Assembly (NCBI RefSeq): GCF_045310525.1
Contig: NZ_JBJHZY010000001.1
Span: 930,001-994,000 of the forward strand
From: Clostridium_AT radicumherbarum
GTDB lineage: Bacteria; Bacillota; Clostridia; Clostridiales; Clostridiaceae
Direction of reading: 5' to 3'
DNA: 64,000 nt
Part shown: one piece after another, positions 45,350-53,984 of the stretch
Layout of the letters: each line of letters opens with the position of its first letter
How positions within the stretch are numbered: the first letter of the stretch is position 1
Notes under the pieces: model-generated
Databases searched by the model: none
What the model was told of the DNA's origin: nothing
What the model saw: the letters and a program-made list of their open reading frames with translations, nothing else
Program-made: the position numbers and the translations under genes

Positions 45350-45417
45350 GCATAGTACATAATATCATGTCATTAATAAGGAAACACAAAAAACATTAAT
45401 ATAAGCTGTAAATAACA

Positions 45418-45493
45418 AGGGCGTATATTTCTCAGGCTTATGTGCAGCTTAAGAAGCGGCATAAAGCCTGGATATATATTTATAGATGCTCCT
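45418..45493 (+). ncRNA. structured leader-like hairpin upstream of opu genes (unassigned)
   Basis: A 76-nt foldable segment: terminal AGG-GC / GC-TCCT pairing, central CAGGCTT (45433-45439) / AAGCCTG (45464-45470), ATG/CAT and GCTT/AAGC apical stem. No T tract follows directly. It may be the 3' hairpin of the kinase transcript or a leader element of the opu operon. I do not recognise a known riboswitch. The rest of 45350-45586 shows no gene. Confidence 0.4.
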
Positions 45494-45586
45494 AAAAAAT
45501 AATAAGGAATAACTTAAAATATTAAAAAAAATAAATTAACTGCTTCTAAAATTTGCTTAATAATATGTAAATGGGGGTGCTGCTTA

Positions 45587-46327
45587 ATGATAGAATTCGT
45601 AGATATACAAAAAAGTTACCAGGATAAAACTATTTTAAAAGGTATAAACCTAAAGCTAGAGGATGGAAAGTTAATGGTACTAATTGGTCCAAGCGGCTGT
45701 GGTAAAACTACCACTCTTAAAATGATAAATAAACTGATAGAGCCTACTAAAGGCAGTATATTAATTAATGGTGAAGATATTGCTGAAAAAAATACAATTG
45801 AGCTTAGAAGGACTATTGGTTATGTAATACAACAAACAGGTCTTTTCCCTCATATGAATATAGGAGAAAATATCGCTGTAGTTCCTTATTTAAAGAAATG
45901 GCCAAAAGATAAGATAAAAAACAGGGTAGAAGAACTTTTAAATCTTGTAGGCTTAAATGCAGGTGAATTTATAAACAGATATCCTCAGCAGCTAAGCGGC
46001 GGAGAACAGCAAAGGGTAGGAGTAGCCAGAGCACTTGCTACAAATCCTCAAATTATTTTAATGGATGAACCCTTTAGTGCACTAGATCCAATAACAAGAA
46101 GAGAACTTCAAACTGCACTTAACAATTTGCAGAAGCAGCTTAAAAAAACCATAGTATTTGTAACACATGATATGGAAGAAGCAATAAAGCTTGGTGATAA
46201 AATTTGCATAATGAATAGTGGCGAAATAGTACAGTACGATACTCCTGAAAATATATTGCAAAGCCCTGCCAATGATTTCGTGGCAAGATTTATTGGTCAT
46301 TCAGAAACAATAAGAAATACAATTTGA
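45587..46327 (+). CDS. opuCA: glycine betaine/carnitine/choline ABC transporter ATPase
   Basis: 246-aa ATPase of the osmoprotectant uptake family: Walker A GPSGCGKTT, Q-loop YVIQQTGLFPHM, signature LSGGEQQRVGVARAL, Walker B IILMDEPFSALDP. The C-terminal CBS domains of long OpuCA proteins are missing, so osmotic gating through CBS or c-di-AMP is not expected here. The permease-binding protein fusion follows. Confidence 0.88.
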   Translation: MIEFVDIQKSYQDKTILKGINLKLEDGKLMVLIGPSGCGKTTTLKMINKLIEPTKGSILINGEDIAEKNTIELRRTIGYVIQQTGLFPHMNIGENIAVVPYLKKWPKDKIKNRVEELLNLVGLNAGEFINRYPQQLSGGEQQRVGVARALATNPQIILMDEPFSALDPITRRELQTALNNLQKQLKKTIVFVTHDMEEAIKLGDKICIMNSGEIVQYDTPENILQSPANDFVARFIGHSETIRNTI

Positions 46328-46389
46328 ATTTAGTATACTACAGTTTTATCTAATCGCAGTTATACAAAAATTTAATTGAGGTGATATAT

Positions 46390-47958
46390 TTGGAATTATA
46401 TAATTTTTTTATAGATAGATTTCCTCAAATACTTGGAGCAGCTGAAAAGCATTTTCAGCTTATATTCATATCTGTACTCACTTCCATAGTAATTGGGGTT
46501 ATTCTAGGCATAGTAATTTCTAAATTTAAAGTATTTGCACCACTTGTAATAGGTATTGCAAACCTTCTTCAAGCAATTCCAAGTCTTGCTTTACTAGGTT
46601 TCTTAGTTCCAATTATGGGGATTGGAGAAAAGCCTGCCATACTTATGGTATTTTTATATTCCTTATTACCAATTATAAAGAATACATATACTGGCTTAAA
46701 AGAAGTAAGTGACGATATGATAGAGGCTGGACAAGCAATGGGCATGACCTCCTGGCAGCTTCTATACATGGTGGAGCTTCCTATTGCACTTCCAGTAATT
46801 ATGTCTGGTATTAGAATTTCAGCAGTTACCTCTGTTGGCCTTATGACAATAGCCGCATATGCAGGAGCTGGAGGCCTTGGGGAAATAATCTTTACTGGCA
46901 TTCAAACTATGAATAACAATATGATTTTATCTGGGGCAATACCAGCATGTTTATTTGCCTTATTATTAGACTTTTTAATAGGAAAAATTGAAAAGAAAAT
47001 GTCTTTAAAAAAGTCTAAAAACTTTTTTAAAGATTTTAATATAGGTTATTCTTTTAATTTAAAAAAATTAAAAATAGCTGCAGCAGCGATTATAGTAATT
47101 ATTGCAAGTATTATTGGAGTTAAACTTTCTTCAGCACAAAGCCCAATTGTTATTGGCGCAAAAAATTTCACTGAGAACCAAATTCTCGGAAACATTTATA
47201 CTCAAATGATAGAGAGAGACACAAAATATAAGGTTAAAACTGAATTGAGCCTTGGAGGTACACAAATAGCCTTTTCCGCACTTCAAAATGATAAAATTGA
47301 CATGTATGTAGAATATACAGGAACAGGACTTGTTAATATATTAAAAGAGCCTGTAGATAATGATCCGGAAAAAGTATTTAATACAGTTAAAAAGGAATTT
47401 GACACTCAATATAAACTCACATGGCTTGATCAAATAGGCTTTAATAACACTTACGCCTTAGCAGTGAGGCAGGACATAGCAGACAAATATTCCTTAAACA
47501 CAATATCTGATCTGGCTAAAGTAAGTCCAAATTTAATCATTGGTACCACTATGGAATTTTCTGAAAGGGTAGATGGACTGAAGGGATTAAAAGAAAAATA
47601 TAATCTTACATTTAAAGATGAAAAGAAAATGGATTCCTCAGTTAGATACACTGCTATTGCTGCCAATGAAATACAAGTTGTTGATGCCTTTACAACTGAT
47701 GGAATGATTAAAGCTTTAAATTTGAAAATATTAAAAGACGATAAAAATTATTTTCCACCCTATTATGCTGCACCGCTTATTAGCGAAAAATTATTAACTA
47801 AATATCCTGAGCTAAAGGTGGAGCTAAATAAGTTGAGTGGTAAAATAACAGATGATATTATGATGGAATTAAATTATGAAGTAGATAAATTAGGCAAAGA
47901 TCCTAAGGATGTAGCTCGTGAATTTTTAGATAAGTATGTTTACAAGTCTGGAAATTAA
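46390..47958 (+). CDS. osmoprotectant ABC transporter permease fused to substrate-binding domain
   Basis: 522-aa fusion. Residues 1-210 form a BPD_transp_1 permease with five to six helices and the EAA loop (EAGQAMGMTSWQLLYMVELPIALP; core GQAMGMTSWQLL). One more helix near 225-245 leads to an OpuAC-type betaine-binding domain on the outside (IGAKNFTENQILGN, YVEYTGTG, SLGGTQIAF). Fused forms of OpuCB/OpuCC are known in Firmicutes. TTG at 46390 is chosen because GAGGTGA ends 5 nt earlier. Confidence 0.88.
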   Translation: MELYNFFIDRFPQILGAAEKHFQLIFISVLTSIVIGVILGIVISKFKVFAPLVIGIANLLQAIPSLALLGFLVPIMGIGEKPAILMVFLYSLLPIIKNTYTGLKEVSDDMIEAGQAMGMTSWQLLYMVELPIALPVIMSGIRISAVTSVGLMTIAAYAGAGGLGEIIFTGIQTMNNNMILSGAIPACLFALLLDFLIGKIEKKMSLKKSKNFFKDFNIGYSFNLKKLKIAAAAIIVIIASIIGVKLSSAQSPIVIGAKNFTENQILGNIYTQMIERDTKYKVKTELSLGGTQIAFSALQNDKIDMYVEYTGTGLVNILKEPVDNDPEKVFNTVKKEFDTQYKLTWLDQIGFNNTYALAVRQDIADKYSLNTISDLAKVSPNLIIGTTMEFSERVDGLKGLKEKYNLTFKDEKKMDSSVRYTAIAANEIQVVDAFTTDGMIKALNLKILKDDKNYFPPYYAAPLISEKLLTKYPELKVELNKLSGKITDDIMMELNYEVDKLGKDPKDVAREFLDKYVYKSGN

Positions 47959-48047
47959 AATAAAAAATACAGTAGGAATTTTAGTTATATGATGCAGACT
48001 ACATATGTTATAATTGGTGTAATACATTCAAAGGAAGGTAATAAATT

Positions 48048-48407
48048 ATGAAATTTTGTTGGAGCACATTAATTGTTAAAAATCTAGATGAATCTCTAAA
48101 GTTTTACAATGAGATTGTTGGACTTAAAGTAAATAGAAGATTCAGTGCTGGTCCTGAGGTAGAAATTGCATTTTTAGGTGATGGCGAAACAAAGATTGAA
48201 TTAATTAGCAGTAAACAAGAAGTAAATTACGGGAATAGTATTTCCCTTGGATTTGAAGTAAGTTCAGTAGATGAAATGATGTCTTTTGTAAAAGAAAAAG
48301 GAATAAGCATTGAGAGTGGACCATTTCAACCCAACCCACATACTAAATTCTTTTATGTATTAGATCCCAACGGATTAAAAATTCAGTTTGTGCAAAATAT
48401 TTTATAG
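48048..48407 (+). CDS. VOC/glyoxalase superfamily protein
   Basis: 119-aa single VOC domain (FCWSTLIVKNLDESLKFYNEIVGLKV; core NLDESLKFYNEIVGLKV) with the paired C-terminal FFYVLDPNGLKIQFVQ strand. Metal-binding positions are only partly evident, so it may be a lyase, dioxygenase-like or binding protein. AAGGAAGGTAA ribosome site. Confidence 0.85.
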   Translation: MKFCWSTLIVKNLDESLKFYNEIVGLKVNRRFSAGPEVEIAFLGDGETKIELISSKQEVNYGNSISLGFEVSSVDEMMSFVKEKGISIESGPFQPNPHTKFFYVLDPNGLKIQFVQNIL

Positions 48408-48411
48408 TAGA

Positions 48412-48446
48412 GAGAGCAGCTTATTAAGCTGCTTTACTTTTTACCT
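48412..48446 (+). terminator. terminator after VOC gene
   Basis: GAGCAGCTTA / TAAGCTGCTT stem then TTACTTTTT. Confidence 0.8.
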
Positions 48447-48546
48447 AATTTCATAATTATGAATCTAATATAATGGTAAAGATAATTGCACAAAATAAAA
48501 AGTAAATAAAGATTATGCTAGCACTAATATAAAAATAATTTATCAT

Positions 48547-48576
48547 TTGACGAATTAGGTATTTTTGTTATATAAT
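48547..48576 (+). promoter_or_regulatory. promoter of the 40-aa peptide gene
   Basis: TTGACG (48547-48552), 18-nt spacer, TATAAT (48571-48576). Confidence 0.6.
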
Positions 48577-48638
48577 TCAGACTATTTATGCTATAATTGG
48601 TTTAATACGGAAGATAAATGATTTATTGGGGTGATGAA

Positions 48639-48761
48639 ATGGGTGCAGTATTAATGCTTTATTTGTTCTGCGGAGCTATATTCTTTTTTATACTATATAA
48701 TGTAATAATGAGTGCTGTTAAAGAGGGAACATTAAATGCATTATATTTATTTAAGGTATAA
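48639..48761 (+). CDS. small membrane peptide, 40 aa
   Basis: ATG frame preceded by GGGGTGATGAA. The peptide has one strongly hydrophobic helix (about residues 3-24, VLMLYLFCGAIFFFILY) and a short C-terminal tail. Similar one-helix peptides occur inside the cassette array to the right. It lies just before the first cassette boundary. Function unknown. Confidence 0.55.
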   Translation: MGAVLMLYLFCGAIFFFILYNVIMSAVKEGTLNALYLFKV

Positions 48762-48868
48762 AACGACATGGTCGTTTATTTGATAGTTATCTGAAAGGAT
48801 ATGTTCATGAAAGATAGGTTCCGATACAAACTAAATCTTTGAGAAAAAATGAAAAGAGAGTGCGATTT

Positions 48869-49285
48869 ATGAAAAATAAGTTTGAAAAGTATGTAAGTGA
48901 CGTTGAGCTAAGCATGCCAACAAGCATTGAAATAATATCAGAAACTGAAAACAAATTAGGTATTAAATTTCCTAGTGATTATATAGAATTTATGTTGTTC
49001 TCTAATGGATGTGAAGGTACTATAGGAGAATCATATATTAGTATATGGCCTATTGAGGAACTTATTGATACTAATGAAAATTTAGAGGTTGAAAAATATA
49101 CACCTGGACTAGTTTTATTTGGTTCTGATGGTGGCGGGGAAGCATTTGCATTTGATATGCGTGGAGATACTATTAAATATATAATGGTTCCTTATATGTT
49201 AGAGTTTGATGCGCTTATAGAACAAGGTAACACAATTTTTAATTTCTTTGATAGATTAAATAATGGATTATTATTTGCTAAATAG
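48869..49285 (+). CDS. SMI1/KNR4 family protein
   Basis: 138-aa SMI1/KNR4 (SUKH superfamily) protein: helical N-terminus, ETENKLGIKFPSDYIEFMLFSNG and a late LVLFGSDGGGEAFAFD strand pair. SUKH proteins are frequent immunity proteins against polymorphic toxins. No toxin is adjacent; an orphan immunity gene in cassette 1. The ATG at 48869 is preferred over an upstream frame extension because GAGAG lies 9 nt before it. Confidence 0.85.
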   Translation: MKNKFEKYVSDVELSMPTSIEIISETENKLGIKFPSDYIEFMLFSNGCEGTIGESYISIWPIEELIDTNENLEVEKYTPGLVLFGSDGGGEAFAFDMRGDTIKYIMVPYMLEFDALIEQGNTIFNFFDRLNNGLLFAK

Positions 49286-49322
49286 ATTTTGGTAAAAGAA
49301 AAATTGAATTGGGGAGTAGTAT

Positions 49323-49643
49323 ATGCCGATAGAAAATGTTAATAACATAGATATTTTAGGAGTAAAGAAGGATGGGAAAGGGGTGGATTTGATAATAGTT
49401 ACTAGTAAACACTTAGATTCATCTCCCACAACACAAGAACTTCTTTTGGACAAGATAGAAAATTATTTAGGATATATAAATAGTGGAGAATTTGAAAAAG
49501 AATTCGGAAGACTTGATCCAGTAAATATAGTTATTAAGATTAAATGCATAGATGAACCTGATCCTCTTATGAAGGAATTATTTAAAAAAATTGATTTGTG
49601 GGTAACAGAAAATAATGCAAGAATTGAAATGATAATAAAGTAA
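49323..49643 (+). CDS. DUF6572-like protein
   Basis: 106-aa protein (NIDILGVKKDGKGVDLIIV start, central DPVNIVIKIKCIDEP). It resembles DUF6572 proteins often found beside immunity genes. GGGGAG ribosome site. Second gene of cassette 1, 37 nt after the SMI1/KNR4 gene; attC-like site 1 begins 77 nt after its stop. Confidence 0.7.
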   Translation: MPIENVNNIDILGVKKDGKGVDLIIVTSKHLDSSPTTQELLLDKIENYLGYINSGEFEKEFGRLDPVNIVIKIKCIDEPDPLMKELFKKIDLWVTENNARIEMIIK

Positions 49644-49719
49644 TAGGGCATTGAAAATATATTCTTTTGTGGGTATGGGATAGTGATATCGATTATAGGT
49701 AGTGCGGAACATATCCCAT

Positions 49720-49832
49720 CAGATAACAATATGTTCAAGTCCGCTTTGCATGGGAGAACTTCAAAGCACACCTGCGAAGCCAAGTGCGGTCGCTCTAGGC
49801 TTCTCGGTGTCTTGAACACGAGACGTTAACTG
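49720..49832 (+). other. attC-like site 1
   Basis: 113-bp site: R'' CAGATAAC (49720-49727), spacer AATAT, L'' GTTCAAG (49733-49739), variable part with inner pairs (CTTTG/CAAAG, GAAGCC/GGCTTC), L' CTTGAAC (49811-49817), spacer ACGAGAC, R' GTTAACTG (49825-49832). L''/L' complement 7 of 7. R'' is the perfect complement of GTTATCTG at 48786, the start of the same cassette. Confidence 0.85.
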
Positions 49833-50109
49833 AAAAGCTATGTTTACTAAAATGTATCAACGTAATGTAGAAAGTTTCTTGGGTCAGATTGGTAAAATTA
49901 AACGTAGCTATTCAAATATATAAAAATAAAAATATATAAATATACTAATATTTAAATATTTACTGATTCTATGCGGGTTCAGCGTGTATTTTATAAATTG
50001 ATTTAGAACGGAATCTTTTTATATTACGTCCCGATGATAATTTATTATACTAAAAAAGGTGGAGAGGAATTGAAAAAATTATTATCACGCTATAGATTAC
50101 TTGGATTTA

Positions 50110-50529
50110 ATGAATATAGAACAGATATATCTAGATAAAATTGAAGAACCCAAAGAAAATTATCTCAGGCTCACTTTCACTAGAAGTGAAACAACTTCTG
50201 TTCCAGAATTATTAAATATGGGCGATAAAGTTAATAACAACTTATACTCAATTAACTATGATTATACAGTTCCGTTAATACAAATAGATTTTGAATCGTA
50301 CATTGGATATTTAATTTTAAATGAAAGTTTTGCAGGCTCAGATGGCTATGAGGAATTTGATGGTAAGGCTTTTAGAATCTATAAAAAGTCTAGATATTTA
50401 GATTTTATAAAGGTTGGAACTTTTGCTTCAGAAGATTATCCAGGTCCATTTAAGCATTATGGAATTGCTTATCTTAATCATATTATCGATGTTGTTTCAA
50501 TATCGGAGCCTATCATAAAAGAGATTTAA
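50110..50529 (+). CDS. hypothetical cassette protein, 139 aa
   Basis: Acidic protein of unknown function with EPKENYLRLTFTRSETTSVP and a C-terminal DDYPGPF-like EDYPGPFKHYGIAYLNHIIDV segment (cores cited only). No good ribosome site precedes the ATG at 50110; instead a short frame from TTG 50070 with AGAGGA upstream overlaps its start, so it may be translated by coupling, or its true N-terminus lies in that other frame. Only gene of cassette 2; 270 nt of its 5' side hold no other gene. Confidence 0.65.
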   Translation: MNIEQIYLDKIEEPKENYLRLTFTRSETTSVPELLNMGDKVNNNLYSINYDYTVPLIQIDFESYIGYLILNESFAGSDGYEEFDGKAFRIYKKSRYLDFIKVGTFASEDYPGPFKHYGIAYLNHIIDVVSISEPIIKEI

Positions 50530-50673
50530 GAAAGTTTCATTTAAATATATAAATGAATATATAAGCACTAGATATTAAATCATATGCAAAAAAAATCCAT
50601 ATAAAGTAAACTGAGTGGAAAGAAATGTTGAGGGGTAACCTCACGCAAATGGATAGTAAAAGACCTATAACAT

Positions 50674-50870
50674 CAGATAACAAAATTTAGCCGTCCGCCT
50701 TGGTAGGTGGATTTTTTTATATAGATATGTGTAAATTTATGGTCTATAATCTATATAAAGGTTAAAAACAGGTAGCTTGCCAATGCACATTCCTTCACTG
50801 ACGCAAGTAGCCAAGGGGTATTCCTCTGGGGTCCGGTTCAGTAACATCTCTAATGCGAGAACGTTAGGCG
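50674..50870 (+). other. attC-like site 2 (long form with internal terminator)
   Basis: 197-bp site: R'' CAGATAAC (50674-50681), spacer AAAAT, L'' TTAGCCG, terminator-like CCGCC/GGTGG with a T7 tract (50694-50719), an AT-rich stretch, a second hairpin region, then CGAGAAC spacer and R' GTTAGGCG (50863-50870). L pairing (TTAG/CTAA) is out of register by two. Its first about 90 nt recur at 56101, 58855 and 62253. Confidence 0.75.
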
Positions 50871-50900
50871 AAAGAAACTGAAGAAAGGGTTGAAATTGAT

Positions 50901-51638
50901 ATGAACGATAATATTGAATACTCAGAATCTGGACAACCTATTTATAGGTATGAAAGCAAGGAACATAAATGGAAGCCACCAGTTTATGGTGATTTAGATT
51001 TAATTCGCAAAATGGAAGAGCATATAGAAAAATATATAGGGAAAATTCAATCTGTTTATCATGAATTAGTATCTGACACTTTGCATTTGGACGTTTATTA
51101 CATTAAACCAAGTAAAGAAAGAAACAATCATATATTTATTACATCAGGGATGAGTTTTCTGCCAATGAATACACCTGAGGGGTTAGAAGATTACAAATAC
51201 GCTGAGTTAATGATTTGCTTACCGGAAAGTTGGCCTGTATTTGAAGAAGCGTTTAAAAATGAGGTTAATTATTGGCCTATAAGGTTATTAAAGAACATAG
51301 CTCGTTTTCCACACGATTATGAGACATGGTTAGGATTTGCTCACACAATACCCAATGGGAATCCACCAGAACCGATATATGACAATATCAAATTTAATGG
51401 TATTATGCTATTGCCTCCAATTATGTTAAACAGAAACTTTCTAACATTGAAGGTAGATGAAAAAAGAACTATTAATTTTTATACTATCATCCCTTTATAT
51501 GAAGAAGAAATGGATTACAAACTAAAGAATGGTTATGAAGGTTTACTAGATAAGTTTGATGAGTTTGGAATTAACGAAATTATAGATACAAATAGAAAAA
51601 ATACATGTAAGAAGACCTTTTGGCCATTTAAAAAATAG
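50901..51638 (+). CDS. suppressor-of-fused (SUFU) domain protein
   Basis: 245-aa SUFU-family protein (HHELVSD-like YHELVSDTLHLDVYYIKPS, then ITSGMSFLPM and ELMICLPESWP). Bacterial SUFU proteins are mostly immunity proteins in toxin systems. AAGGGTTGAAATTG ribosome region. It starts 30 nt after the cassette start GTTAGGCG and ends 8 nt before R'' CGCCTAAC, the compact layout of a classical cassette. Confidence 0.85.
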   Translation: MNDNIEYSESGQPIYRYESKEHKWKPPVYGDLDLIRKMEEHIEKYIGKIQSVYHELVSDTLHLDVYYIKPSKERNNHIFITSGMSFLPMNTPEGLEDYKYAELMICLPESWPVFEEAFKNEVNYWPIRLLKNIARFPHDYETWLGFAHTIPNGNPPEPIYDNIKFNGIMLLPPIMLNRNFLTLKVDEKRTINFYTIIPLYEEEMDYKLKNGYEGLLDKFDEFGINEIIDTNRKNTCKKTFWPFKK

Positions 51639-51645
51639 AATCCAT

Positions 51646-51804
51646 CGCCTAACAAGATGTTAAAGTCCGCTTTGCATAGGAAGACTGCAAAGCGCATCCG
51701 CCAGCTAACCGAGCCGGAATTTAGAAAAACTAACATAAGATCTATGTAAGCTTTTTTTAATTCCTGTAACGCTGGCAGAGGTCTTGAACAAAAAACGTTA
51801 ACTG
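51646..51804 (+). other. attC-like site 3
   Basis: 159-bp site: R'' CGCCTAAC (51646-51653), spacer AAGAT, L'' GTTAAAG, variable region sharing GTCCGCTTTGCAT with site 1 plus inner GCCAGC/GCTGGC pairing, L' CTTGAAC, spacer AAAAAAC, R' GTTAACTG (51797-51804). L pairing 6 of 7. R'' is the exact complement of GTTAGGCG at 50863. Confidence 0.85.
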
Positions 51805-51903
51805 AAATCCTTTTGAAATAAGTGCAAATTTGGAGTGAACATTAAATCAAAGGTCATAAGCCACATAAATAATTTATAGCGAACTAAATGGAGAAAAAGT
51901 AAG

Positions 51904-53112
51904 ATGAATAATAATTATAACTTTTATAATGCTGATTTAAAAATAGAAGTAGAAAATCAGTTTTTATATTCAGCTGTTACAGTAAATTACAAGTGTAATT
52001 TATCAAGTACAAAAGTTTTAAATTTTTATATTTATAAGGATATACAGATAGAAAATGTAACATGTGATAAGAAAATGAGGTATGAGGTTGGCAGTGAAAA
52101 AATACAATGGAGTCCCTTTGTATTAGAATCAAAATTAATAAAGCTCTTGTTTGATGAACCAATTTACGAGAATGAAATTATAAATATAAATTTTAAATAC
52201 AAAGGACACATAAATCTCGTTACGCAATATGGAATAAATAGACTAACAAAAGACTGGATTGAGTTGGGAATATATACGCCATGGTTTCCGTTATCGAAAA
52301 AACTTGAACAAGCTTTGTTTAATGTAAAGGTTCAAATAAGTGATGGATATAGAATAATTAACTCAAAAGACATTGGAGAATATTCAATTATCAATCAGTT
52401 AATACCTAATAGTGACTGCCCTATAATAGCCTCTAAAGAATTCAAATGTGTAAAGTGTAATATTGAAAACATTGATGTTAATGTTTATTTTATAGATAAT
52501 AAGTATAATGATTTGGCACAAAAAATAAGTGATTATTCTATAATTATTTTAAATTATTATAAGCGATTCGGACCGATAGATAGCCAGGAAATTTCAATTG
52601 TAATTGCCCCAAGGAAAGATGGTGGTGGATATTGCAGCCCAGGGCTAATTGTTATAACGCCTGATTATAACAATAAAGATGAAGTTGGATATTTTAAATT
52701 TATAGCTCATGAATTAGCACATCTATGGTGGTGTAAAGTTAAAAACCCCGATACTTGGGAGGATTGGCTAAATGAATCATTTGCGGAATTTTCAGCCCTA
52801 TTAGCATTGAGAGACGCATTTGGAGTTGAAGAATTCAATAATAGAATCAATACTTATAGCCAAGAAGCAAAAAAATTACCTCCTATCAGGGATATAGACA
52901 GAAAAAATGATAAAGCTCACCAGGTTCTTTATAAAAAAGGACCTTTAATATTAAATGAATTGAAAAAAAACATAGGTGAATTAAAATTTGAGAAATTATT
53001 GAACATAGTTCACACAAGTAATACAGATACAACAGAAAAGTTTTTAGATAAACTGATTGAGATTACCAACCAAGAAAAAGGAGATTATTTTATCAACCTA
53101 CTTATTCAGTGA
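51904..53112 (+). CDS. M1 family zinc metallopeptidase
   Basis: 402-aa gluzincin. Beta-sheet N-terminal domain, then HELAH with the second Glu 18 residues later in NESFAEF, the M1 zinc site. The usual GxMEN exopeptidase motif appears as GGGYCSPG, so substrate recognition is atypical. No signal peptide. GGAG-like ribosome site (GGAGAAAAAG). Sole gene of cassette 4. Confidence 0.85.
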   Translation: MNNNYNFYNADLKIEVENQFLYSAVTVNYKCNLSSTKVLNFYIYKDIQIENVTCDKKMRYEVGSEKIQWSPFVLESKLIKLLFDEPIYENEIININFKYKGHINLVTQYGINRLTKDWIELGIYTPWFPLSKKLEQALFNVKVQISDGYRIINSKDIGEYSIINQLIPNSDCPIIASKEFKCVKCNIENIDVNVYFIDNKYNDLAQKISDYSIIILNYYKRFGPIDSQEISIVIAPRKDGGGYCSPGLIVITPDYNNKDEVGYFKFIAHELAHLWWCKVKNPDTWEDWLNESFAEFSALLALRDAFGVEEFNNRINTYSQEAKKLPPIRDIDRKNDKAHQVLYKKGPLILNELKKNIGELKFEKLLNIVHTSNTDTTEKFLDKLIEITNQEKGDYFINLLIQ

Positions 53113-53203
53113 AATGTTTATATAGCTAATTCAGGATATACTTTTATACTTCATGAAAGAGTTTTGGGATAGTGTTAATTTCAAGTTTAACAGAGGCGGA
53201 CTT

Positions 53204-53347
53204 CAGTTAACAATGCATTCCCTTTCGCTACGCACATCCTCCAACCTAACCGAGACGAAGTAGCTAAAATACTAGGATAAGAGCTATTTAAGAATTATAG
53301 CCACCGCTGTAAGGTTGGATGACGTTGGGAATCCGAGACGTTAGTCG
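53204..53347 (+). other. attC-like site 4
   Basis: 144-bp site: R'' CAGTTAAC (53204-53211), spacer AATGC, L'' ATTCCCT, inner CATCC..CCAACCT/AGGTTGGATG stem, L' TGGGAAT (53326-53332), spacer CCGAGAC, R' GTTAGTCG (53340-53347). L pairing 6 of 7. R'' is the exact complement of GTTAACTG at 51797. Confidence 0.85.
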
Positions 53348-53411
53348 AAAAAATTATATTACTATTTGTTTGTGTTGAAGATTAAATTTAAAAAGAAAGA
53401 GGTGAACATAA

Positions 53412-53909
53412 ATGAACATAAAAAATATTTGGATTACTTCGGAGGAACATTTAAAAAAGTTTAGTGATATTATATCCAAAACACACCTTGATACAAAAAT
53501 CATTAAGTTATGTAAAATTCCCAAGGATTTTCCGAAAGTAAGAATATATTACTTTTTAAAATTTCCAATTGTATTTTTCAGTAAGGGTGAAATCACACTT
53601 ACTGAAAATTTATTTGAATACAAAGCAATAAAGAATAATATTAGATTTTTAAAAAGTTATTCAAATTTAAACAATGAGTTGAACTTTAGGCTTGAATATT
53701 TAAAGGTGAAGTCTATAGAGTGGTATCAATGTCCAGATTATTTTATTAAATATTATAATAACAAGTGGATAAAGGTAATCTGTAATGATGAAGTATTAGG
53801 GGGCAGCTTCCTTATGTGTGTAGGCGGAATAGGACCATCTATGCAAGGTATAATAAAAAATACAGATGAACTGTTTAAAATGTTAAATGACAATTGTAAC
53901 AAATACTAA
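53412..53909 (+). CDS. hypothetical cassette protein, 165 aa
   Basis: Unrecognised. A Lys/Ile-rich alpha-beta protein with AGAGGTG ribosome site. A hydrophobic strand pair (YYFLKFPIVFFS) lies near residue 50 and a Gly-rich segment (GGSFLMCVGGIGPSMQG; core CVGGIGPSMQG) near 140. First gene of the cassette starting at 53340. Confidence 0.65.
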   Translation: MNIKNIWITSEEHLKKFSDIISKTHLDTKIIKLCKIPKDFPKVRIYYFLKFPIVFFSKGEITLTENLFEYKAIKNNIRFLKSYSNLNNELNFRLEYLKVKSIEWYQCPDYFIKYYNNKWIKVICNDEVLGGSFLMCVGGIGPSMQGIIKNTDELFKMLNDNCNKY

Positions 53910-53984
53910 TAAGAAGCAATAAATAAAAGAGAACTATAGATTATATAAGTGGTATATATATATCACCGTAACAGGAGGTGGAAA

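Noticed and set aside
45418..45493. A 76-nt closed fold upstream of opu considered as a tRNA
   Set aside because: There is no TTCGA-type T-loop, no D-arm consensus and no CCA-like acceptor context; the pairing is one long interrupted hairpin.
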